Shown here piece by piece: positions 1 to 5,014 of a DNA stretch of 6,263 nucleotides. A program made the translations under genes and the position numbers. This stretch comes from CAYVDB01 sp964450705 (GTDB taxonomy: Bacteria; Patescibacteriota; Minisyncoccia; Phycocordibacterales; Zambryskibacteraceae): assembly GCA_964450705.1 (NCBI GenBank), contig CAYVDB010000027.1, positions 1 through 6,263 of the forward strand, given 5' to 3'. Each line of letters begins with the position of its first letter. Positions within the stretch are counted from its first letter, which is position 1. The notes beneath the pieces were generated by a model. The model did no database searches and had not been told where the DNA came from. It saw nothing but the letters and a program-made list of their open reading frames with translations.

Positions 1-174
1 GTAGGAGAGGAAGGGGAGGTGTTTGACCCACGGCTTCACGAAGCAATTGGCGTTGTGAAAACAAAGGAGAAAGAGAGGGACGGGCTTGTTGCGCAGGTTT
101 TCCAAACTGGGTATATATTTAAAGATAAGGTGTTACGGCCAGCCAAGGTCCAGGTATGGGAGTTTGAGGGGTAG
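1..174 (+). CDS. grpE: GrpE, nucleotide exchange factor of DnaK (C-terminal fragment)
   Basis: The open frame enters from the left edge and stops at TAG (172-174), leaving 57 residues. They match the end of GrpE: a G-E-V-F-D-P-x-L-H-E-A-I segment at fragment residues 5-16, then Q-T-G-Y (35-38) and the closing L-R-P-A-K-V-x-V strand (45-52). This is the beta-domain that in the known family wedges into the DnaK nucleotide-binding domain and releases ADP in the cytoplasm. The N-terminal coiled coil and start codon lie outside the window. dnaK follows after 86 nt, the usual heat-shock gene order. Composition is odd: I count 87 G+C in 174 bases (50%), strongly G-biased, with codons such as GGG, GAG and GTG that are rarer in the genes downstream. 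Identification is firm despite the short fragment. Confidence 0.93.
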   Translation, partial: VGEEGEVFDPRLHEAIGVVKTKEKERDGLVAQVFQTGYIFKDKVLRPAKVQVWEFEG

Positions 175-178
175 TGTG

Positions 179-208
179 TTGACAGTAGACTTTATTAATG
201 GGTATACT
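179..208 (+). promoter_or_regulatory. Probable sigma-70-type promoter of dnaK
   Basis: A perfect TTGACA (-35, 179-184) is followed after 18 nt by TATACT (-10, 203-208). Transcription would start near 214-216 and give a leader of about 46 nt before the dnaK ATG. The spacer is 1 nt longer than the usual 17, but both hexamers are very good. A CIRCE-type inverted repeat for HrcA is not visible, so heat control, if any, works some other way. A short ACTT-GAT-AAGT inverted repeat (215-225) lies at the expected start point and is too small to interpret. Confidence 0.7.
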
Positions 209-254
209 GTTCTCACTTGATAAGTAAAGTATTATTAATTTTCAAATTTCTCAC
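192..254 (+). repeat. Split direct repeat in the dnaK leader (TTATTAAT ... TTCTCAC, twice)
   Basis: TTATTAAT occurs at 192-199 and again at 232-239; TTCTCAC occurs at 210-216 and again at 248-254. The two halves are separated by 10 nt in the first copy and 8 nt in the second, so the arrangement looks like a decayed tandem duplication of about 40 bp. The first copy spans the -10 box and the predicted start of transcription, and the second ends 6 nt before the dnaK ATG. It may be a relic of promoter duplication, a paired protein-binding site, or chance in AT-rich DNA. Confidence 0.4.
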
Positions 255-260
255 AGCAAT

Positions 261-2150
261 ATGTCTAAAATAATCGGAATTGATTTGGGTACAACAAACT
301 CTGCCGTAGCGATAATGGAGGTGGGTAATCCAAAAATAATTGAAAACGCTGAGGGAGCTAGAACTACACCCTCTGTGGTCTCTTTATCAAAAACTGGAGA
401 GCGTCTAGTCGGTCTTCTCGCTCGACGACAAGCGGTAACAAATCCTAAGAATACTGTTTTTGGTATAAAAAGATTCATCGGACATACTTTTGACGATCCA
501 GCTGTGCAAAAAGATAAAGCAGTTGTCCCATATGAAGTTTTAAAGTCAGCAAACGGAGGTGTTGAAGTGAAGATGGGCGATAAAAACTATCGTCCTGAAG
601 AGATATCCGCAATGATACTCCAAAAACTTAAAGCCGATGCGGAAGCAAAGGTTGGAGAACAAATAACAGAAGCCATCATCACTGTGCCTGCATATTTTAA
701 CGATGCTCAAAGACAGGCAACAAAGGATGCTGGGAAGATTGCAGGCCTCGATGTAAAAAGAATCATCAATGAGCCTACTGCTGCAGCGCTTGCATATGGA
801 TTAAATAAAAAGAAAAACGAAAAAATAGCAGTTTTCGACTTTGGCGGAGGAACTTTCGATGTATCAATACTCGAAGTTGGTGATGATGTTGTTGAAGTTA
901 AGTCGACAGATGGAGATAGTCATTTGGGAGGAAAAGATATCGATCAAAAAATTATTGGATGGCTTGCTGAAGAGTTTAAGAAAGAATCTGGTATTGATGT
1001 TCGTAATGACCCGCTTGCTCTTCAGAGACTCGATGAAGCTGCTGAAAAGGCAAAAATTGAACTTTCTACAGCTCTAGAGAGTGAAGTTAATATTCCATTT
1101 ATAACCTCAGACGCTTCAGGCCCAAGGCACCTACTTATTAAAATGAGCCGAGCAAAACTCGAGGAACTTTCTCGTGAATTTGTAGACAGGGCTCTCGAAA
1201 TCACCAAACGAGCGATGGAGGCTTCTCCATTTAAGGTTGGAGAAATAGATGAAGTTGTGCTCGTGGGTGGACAAACTCGAATGCCTGCGATAGTTGAGGC
1301 CGTAAAAAGTTTTTTTGGCAAAGAACCAAATAAGTCTATCAACCCTGATGAGGTGGTAGCTCTTGGTGCGGCTGTCCAAGGAGGTATTATCGCTGGAGAT
1401 GTAAAAGATATTCTTCTTCTCGATGTTATTCCGCTTTCTCTTGGAATAGAAACTCTTGGAGGCGTTGCAACCAAACTTATTGAAAAAAACACGACTATCC
1501 CAACATCTCGGTCGCAAGTATTTTCAACTGCAGCTGACAACCAGACAAGTGTTGAAATACATATCGTTCAAGGTGAGCGTCCAATGGCAAGTGACAATAA
1601 AAGTCTTGGCAGATTTATTCTTGACGGAATACCTCCTGCTCCTCGTGGCATGCCACAAGTTGAAGTATCTTTTGATATAGACACAAATGGGATTCTTAAT
1701 GTAAAAGCAAAAGATAAAACATCCAACAAAGAACAATCTATAAGGATTGAGGCTAGTTCTGGACTAAGCCCCGCCGACATAGAAAAGATGCAAAAAGACG
1801 CAGAGCTTCACAGTGCAGAAGACTTGAAGAAAAAAGAATTTGTCGAAACTCGAAATCTCGCGGAGCAACTACTCTATACAGGAGAGAAGTCATTAAAAGA
1901 TGCCGGAGATAAGGTTTCTGTAGATATAAAAGCTTCGGTTGAGGAAAAGATTACTAATCTTAAGAAAGCAAAAGATGGTAATGATCTCGAAGTCCTTAAA
2001 AAAGCAACTGATGAACTCGGAGCAGAGTTGCAAAAAATAGGAGAGTCTATGGCTCAAAGCGCGAACGCCTCATCTACAGAATCTCCAAACCCTTCTCAAC
2101 AAGAAGAAGGCCCACAAGAAGCATCTTCAAACACAGGACAACAGCAGTAA
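261..2150 (+). CDS. dnaK: DnaK, Hsp70 chaperone ATPase
   Basis: This 629-residue protein is a full-length cytoplasmic Hsp70, close to the usual 610-640. The three family signatures are present: I-D-L-G-T-T-N-S (7-14), the F-D-F-G-G-G-T-F-D phosphate loop (192-200) and V-L-V-G-G-Q-T-R-M-P (333-342). K70 matches the catalytic lysine of the family. The interdomain linker D-I-L-L-L-D (383-388) leads into the beta-sandwich substrate domain and then a charged helical lid. The last ~28 residues are a loose Ser/Gln/Glu-rich tail without the acidic ending common in other DnaKs. The nucleotide-binding domain carries the insertion (about 76-98) found in E. coli-type DnaK and missing from Bacillus-type proteins. 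The ATG at 261 fits the family N-terminus exactly, although no Shine-Dalgarno sequence precedes it. ATP-driven substrate binding depends on DnaJ and GrpE, encoded on either side. Confidence 0.98.
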   Translation: MSKIIGIDLGTTNSAVAIMEVGNPKIIENAEGARTTPSVVSLSKTGERLVGLLARRQAVTNPKNTVFGIKRFIGHTFDDPAVQKDKAVVPYEVLKSANGGVEVKMGDKNYRPEEISAMILQKLKADAEAKVGEQITEAIITVPAYFNDAQRQATKDAGKIAGLDVKRIINEPTAAALAYGLNKKKNEKIAVFDFGGGTFDVSILEVGDDVVEVKSTDGDSHLGGKDIDQKIIGWLAEEFKKESGIDVRNDPLALQRLDEAAEKAKIELSTALESEVNIPFITSDASGPRHLLIKMSRAKLEELSREFVDRALEITKRAMEASPFKVGEIDEVVLVGGQTRMPAIVEAVKSFFGKEPNKSINPDEVVALGAAVQGGIIAGDVKDILLLDVIPLSLGIETLGGVATKLIEKNTTIPTSRSQVFSTAADNQTSVEIHIVQGERPMASDNKSLGRFILDGIPPAPRGMPQVEVSFDIDTNGILNVKAKDKTSNKEQSIRIEASSGLSPADIEKMQKDAELHSAEDLKKKEFVETRNLAEQLLYTGEKSLKDAGDKVSVDIKASVEEKITNLKKAKDGNDLEVLKKATDELGAELQKIGESMAQSANASSTESPNPSQQEEGPQEASSNTGQQQ

Positions 2151-2170
2151 ACCTAAATATCCTTTTGGGG

Positions 2171-2176
2171 TATACT
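2171..2176 (+). promoter_or_regulatory. Possible -10 box of a dnaJ promoter
   Basis: TATACT preceded by GGGG lies in the 43-nt gap between dnaK and dnaJ. The nine-base string GGTATACTG is shared with the dnaK promoter (201-209 there, 2169-2177 here). There is no convincing -35 hexamer at the expected distance, where the dnaK stop codon sits. If used, transcription would start near 2182-2184, leaving a leader of only about 10-12 nt before the dnaJ ATG. Readthrough from dnaK remains equally possible, since I see no terminator in the gap. Confidence 0.45.
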
Positions 2177-2193
2177 GAAGTCTAATTTTTCTC

Positions 2194-3252
2194 ATGGCAA
2201 AAGATTACTACTCTATACTTGGCGTTGCTAAAAATGCCTCACAAGACGACATAAAGAAAGCTTTTAGAAAGCTGGCTCACGAATATCATCCTGATAAAAA
2301 AGGAGGTAACGAAGAGCGGTTTAAAGAAGTAAGTGAAGCGTACTCTGTTCTTTCTGACGAGAAAAAACGTGCTCAATACGACTCGTTTGGTAGTGGTTTT
2401 AGTTCAAATGGGCAAGGATTTAATGCACAAGATTTTTCTGGCTTCGATTTCTCACAGTTTTCTCAAGGGCAAGGTTTTGAATTTGATCTCGGAGATATAT
2501 TTGGCGATATGTTTGGAGGACGAGGAAAGACAGTGCGTGGCAAAGATATTGTCGTTGACGTTGATATACCTTTCGAACATTCGGTATTTGGTGTCGATCG
2601 GGAGATAAAAATTCACAAAACCGGACTTTGTAAGGCATGTAGTGGCACAGGCTCAAAAAAAGGAACTTCTCTTGAGACATGCAGTTCGTGTAATGGTAAG
2701 GGTAAAATTAGAGAGGTAAGGCGTTCAATTATAGGTTCTTTCTCTACCGTCCGGACATGCGAGACATGTGCAGGGGTTGGAAAAATTCCAAAAGAAAAAT
2801 GTGATGTTTGTAAGGGTAAGGGGATAGAAAAAAGAGAAGAAATCCTATCTGTTCATATTCCTGCGGGCATTGATAACGGAGAAGTGGTTCGACTCGCAGG
2901 TATGGGAGAAGCAGTAAAAAATGGCATAGCAGGGGATTTATACTTGAAGATACATGTCGGTAAGCATCCTTTGTTTACTAAAGAGGGAATAAATTTAAGA
3001 ATGAAGCTTACGGTGAAGCTGACTGATACTTTGTTAGGTAAAGCTCATACAATAAAGACTTTAGACGGCGATGTTACTTTACAGATCCCAGAAGGATCTT
3101 TACACGGAGAAGAGCTACGTATAAAAGGCAAAGGCGTATCTTACCAACATAAACGCGGAGATATCATTGTAACCCTTAATGTAGAGACACCTAAAAAGAT
3201 ACCGAAAGATGTGAAAAAACTTGTAGAAGAATTGAGAGAAAAAGGCTTATAA
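2194..3252 (+). CDS. dnaJ: DnaJ, class I (Hsp40) co-chaperone
   Basis: The 352-residue product has all parts of a class I J-protein. The J-domain (about 3-65) carries the H-P-D triad at 32-34 that stimulates DnaK ATP hydrolysis. A Gly/Phe-type region rich in Gln and Ser follows, containing the conserved D-I-F motif. Four zinc-binding C-x-x-C-x-G-x-G repeats begin at C146, C163, C189 and C203, enough for two zinc sites. Two beta-barrel substrate domains follow, with the I-P-A-G-I-D-N-G and G-D-L-Y motifs. It is about 25 residues shorter than E. coli DnaJ. The start at 2194 places the J-domain directly at the N-terminus as expected, with no Shine-Dalgarno sequence. It brings unfolded clients to the DnaK encoded just upstream; the next gene starts 7 nt after its stop. 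Confidence 0.97.
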   Translation: MAKDYYSILGVAKNASQDDIKKAFRKLAHEYHPDKKGGNEERFKEVSEAYSVLSDEKKRAQYDSFGSGFSSNGQGFNAQDFSGFDFSQFSQGQGFEFDLGDIFGDMFGGRGKTVRGKDIVVDVDIPFEHSVFGVDREIKIHKTGLCKACSGTGSKKGTSLETCSSCNGKGKIREVRRSIIGSFSTVRTCETCAGVGKIPKEKCDVCKGKGIEKREEILSVHIPAGIDNGEVVRLAGMGEAVKNGIAGDLYLKIHVGKHPLFTKEGINLRMKLTVKLTDTLLGKAHTIKTLDGDVTLQIPEGSLHGEELRIKGKGVSYQHKRGDIIVTLNVETPKKIPKDVKKLVEELREKGL

Positions 3253-3259
3253 TTGTTAC

Positions 3260-3763
3260 ATGGATCTTTTTCAAGATATTATCAAAACAATTCTCGGAGT
3301 ATCTTCAGATGTTATTGTACTTCTCGCTACTACTGCCATTTTAACCGGATATGGCATTTTTTCTGGCAAAGATAAAATCGTCTCTTTCATTTTAAGTCTT
3401 TATCCAACAGCTTTTTTATTTCGTATCATTCCTTTTTTCAGAGATGTGCTTGGAGAAGCTTCAGGAACATCAAAAGATGTTCTGATAAAATTGTGTATCT
3501 TCGGCCTTATTTTTGTTCCTATCCATCTTGTCATAAACAACTTCATTATTACTGATTTTCCGATGTCTCGATTGAGAAAGCTTGTTGAAGCCGGTCTTCT
3601 TGGTCTTACTGGCACTGCAGTTATTCTTTCTTTCTCATATCAGGTAGTAAATATTTCTAAACTCTACAACTTTTCATCAGGGATCGACGCACTCTTTATT
3701 GCGGGCAACTTTTTCTGGTGGCTTATAGGTTCTTTTGTAGTTTTATTCTTTTTTAGAAAATAA
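3260..3763 (+). CDS. Unrecognised five-helix membrane protein
   Basis: I do not recognise this 167-residue protein. Five hydrophobic segments are clear: about 17-35, 40-58, 74-97, 108-130 and 143-165. Positive residues sit in the first loop (GKDK, 36-39), the third loop (R104, R106, K107) and the C-terminal R-K, so by the positive-inside rule the N-terminus is outside and the C-terminus in the cytoplasm. There are no soluble domains, Cys pairs or obvious catalytic motifs. A W-W pair (153-154) lies in the last helix. The ATG follows the dnaJ stop by 7 nt, and the next gene starts 2 nt after its stop, so it looks like one member of a run. A small transporter component, a membrane-scaffold protein and a CvpA-like protein are all conceivable, but none is supported by a motif. 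Confidence 0.8.
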   Translation: MDLFQDIIKTILGVSSDVIVLLATTAILTGYGIFSGKDKIVSFILSLYPTAFLFRIIPFFRDVLGEASGTSKDVLIKLCIFGLIFVPIHLVINNFIITDFPMSRLRKLVEAGLLGLTGTAVILSFSYQVVNISKLYNFSSGIDALFIAGNFFWWLIGSFVVLFFFRK

Positions 3764-3765
3764 CA

Positions 3766-4368
3766 ATGCCTCTTATTCCTATAAGCATCTTTTTAGGTGT
3801 TTTTGCGAGTATTCTACAAATACTCGGATACATTGAGTACGGTAGACAAGTTTTTTCAAATAGGATACGTCCAAATATTGCTAGTTGGGGCATATGGGCA
3901 TTTTCTGCAATTCTTGAATCAACATCTTATATATTTCTTTCAGAAGATTGGGTTAAGAATTTACTACCTTTCTCTTGCGCTTTATCAGCAATTTTGTTTT
4001 TTTTAATTGCCTTTAAAAAAGGACACTTTTCAAAACCTTCAAAATTTGAATTATACATAGTAGGCTTAGATTTTTTGATATTAATAGTATGGTTTCTTAC
4101 AAAATCACCATTATTAGCAAACGTCTTATTTGTTGTATCGGCAATTATTTCTTTTATACCGATATTTAAAAATTGTTTCATTAAGCCAGAAGATGAAAAT
4201 GCTTTACCTTGGTTAATTTGGGCAATTGCTTATCTGGTTATGTCCATAACGGTTTTATTGCGCTGGAGTAAGTGGGAAGATTTTATATATCCTTTTACTT
4301 TTTTTATTTTGCATGTTCTAATAGCATATCTTGCGTCTGATTTTAGGAAAGAAAAACATCGAATATGA
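3766..4368 (+). CDS. Seven-helix membrane protein with internal duplication, PQ-loop/SWEET-like
   Basis: The 200-residue product has seven predicted helices (about 5-22, 38-58, 64-83, 95-112, 116-134, 146-166, 172-190). The first and last thirds align without gaps at an offset of 108 residues. Identical positions include I23/131, F30/138, N37/145, W41/149, I43/151, W44/152, A45/153, S52/160, W62/170, P68/176 and F69/177. That gives two three-helix repeats joined by one linker helix, the 3+1+3 plan of SWEET sugar carriers and PQ-loop amino-acid transporters. Positive loops put the N-terminus outside and the C-terminus inside, as in that superfamily. The PQ pair is degenerate: E24-Y25 in repeat 1, P132-I133 in repeat 2. 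Transport of a small solute is therefore an inference. The stop codon overlaps the next start by 4 nt (ATGA), which suggests translational coupling. Confidence 0.85.
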   Translation: MPLIPISIFLGVFASILQILGYIEYGRQVFSNRIRPNIASWGIWAFSAILESTSYIFLSEDWVKNLLPFSCALSAILFFLIAFKKGHFSKPSKFELYIVGLDFLILIVWFLTKSPLLANVLFVVSAIISFIPIFKNCFIKPEDENALPWLIWAIAYLVMSITVLLRWSKWEDFIYPFTFFILHVLIAYLASDFRKEKHRI

Positions 4369-4853
4369 GAGAAAAAGATTTATTTGTTGGTATAAGTAGA
4401 ATTCAAGGAAAAGGTTTATTTACAAAAAAAGCTATTAAAAAAGGCTCCCTCGCTTTCATTTTGAAAGGAAAAAGAAAAAAGAAAGTGAATAAAACAAAAG
4501 ATGATGTGTTTTCAAACCCAGATTGGGTTGGTTTCAGCAAATCTTGGTGGACTGACCCTCGCCCTCCTTTTCGTTTTTTAAACCATTCTTGCAATCCTAA
4601 TTTAGGGTTTAAAGGAGCTGTATCTTTTTATGCATTAAGAAATATAAAAAGCGGAGAAGAATTAACCTTTGACTATTCTATTTCTGAAGCCGAAACTCGA
4701 TGGTTATTAGACTGCTCATGCGGGCAAAAAGAATGCAGAAAAAAAATCACATCAATACAGTTCTTGCCTTTCAAGGTTTTCAAAAAATATCTTCCTTTTA
4801 TCCCTGGGGATATGAAAAAGATATATAATAACTATAATAAAAAAGATGAGTAA
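4365..4853 (+). CDS. SET-domain protein lysine methyltransferase
   Basis: This 162-residue protein is essentially one SET domain, the fold that transfers methyl groups from S-adenosylmethionine to protein lysines. The expected elements occur in order: G-K-G-L-F (15-19), R-F-L-N-H-S-C-N-P-N (70-79), which binds cofactor and forms the pseudoknot, and E-L-T-F-D-Y (99-104) with the active-site Tyr104. A post-SET cluster C-S-C-G-x-x-x-C (C117, C119, C124) follows and, with Cys76, could hold a zinc ion as in eukaryotic enzymes. A Lys/Arg-rich stretch (34-45) replaces part of the variable insert. No signal peptide or helix is seen, so it should be cytoplasmic. The substrate is unknown; bacterial relatives include chlamydial and Legionella enzymes that act on histone-like or host proteins. 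It overlaps its neighbours on both sides, so it is embedded in the gene run. The stretch is very AT-rich (13 G+C in 60 bases at 4381-4440). Confidence 0.92.
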   Translation: MREKDLFVGISRIQGKGLFTKKAIKKGSLAFILKGKRKKKVNKTKDDVFSNPDWVGFSKSWWTDPRPPFRFLNHSCNPNLGFKGAVSFYALRNIKSGEELTFDYSISEAETRWLLDCSCGQKECRKKITSIQFLPFKVFKKYLPFIPGDMKKIYNNYNKKDE

Positions 4854-5013
4854 GCAAAGTAAATTATTCTTTTTTTTCTTTTGTATATTCTTTTTAATTT
4901 CTATAATTTGGGGTCTAGATAAAATTCTTGTTCAAAAAGATTTTACAATTTTCTTAACAGAAGAAGATATACCAATTCAATCTGAGAGATTCTTATTTTT
5001 TCTAAAAAACTAA
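4846..5013 (+). CDS. Small single-helix membrane protein (55 aa), unrecognised
   Basis: A 55-codon frame starts at the ATG inside the last codons of the SET gene (8-nt overlap) and ends 1 nt before the histidine kinase start, filling the space exactly. The product has a short basic start (K3, K6), one very hydrophobic helix (about 7-23, rich in Phe and Ile) and a ~32-residue tail with acidic residues E39, E40 and D41. Basic residues before the helix predict N-inside with the tail outside the membrane. No lipobox or clear signal-peptidase site is seen. It could be an accessory subunit or input partner of the adjacent kinase, but only position suggests this. An eight-T run (4870-4877) lies early in the frame, so a sequencing or slippage error there would break it. 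Confidence 0.65.
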   Translation: MSKQSKLFFFFFCIFFLISIIWGLDKILVQKDFTIFLTEEDIPIQSERFLFFLKN

Positions 5014-5014
5014 T

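Noticed and set aside
175..260. CIRCE operator for HrcA upstream of dnaK
   Set aside because: Neither TTAGCACTC nor its inverted partner GAGTGCTAA is present; only a 4-bp inverted repeat at 215-225 is seen.
1022..1540. Minus-strand open frame of 172 codons inside dnaK
   Set aside because: It lies antisense to a well-conserved part of DnaK, its product is Ser/Arg-rich without a recognisable domain, and no promoter or neighbour supports it.
2155..2175. Hairpin around CCTTTTGGGG as a terminator between dnaK and dnaJ
   Set aside because: Only about six pairs including a wobble can form, no T run follows, and the right arm is part of the TATACT box.
4870..4877. Eight-T run as an intrinsic terminator after the SET gene
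   Set aside because: No G+C-rich stem precedes it and it lies inside the 55-codon frame.
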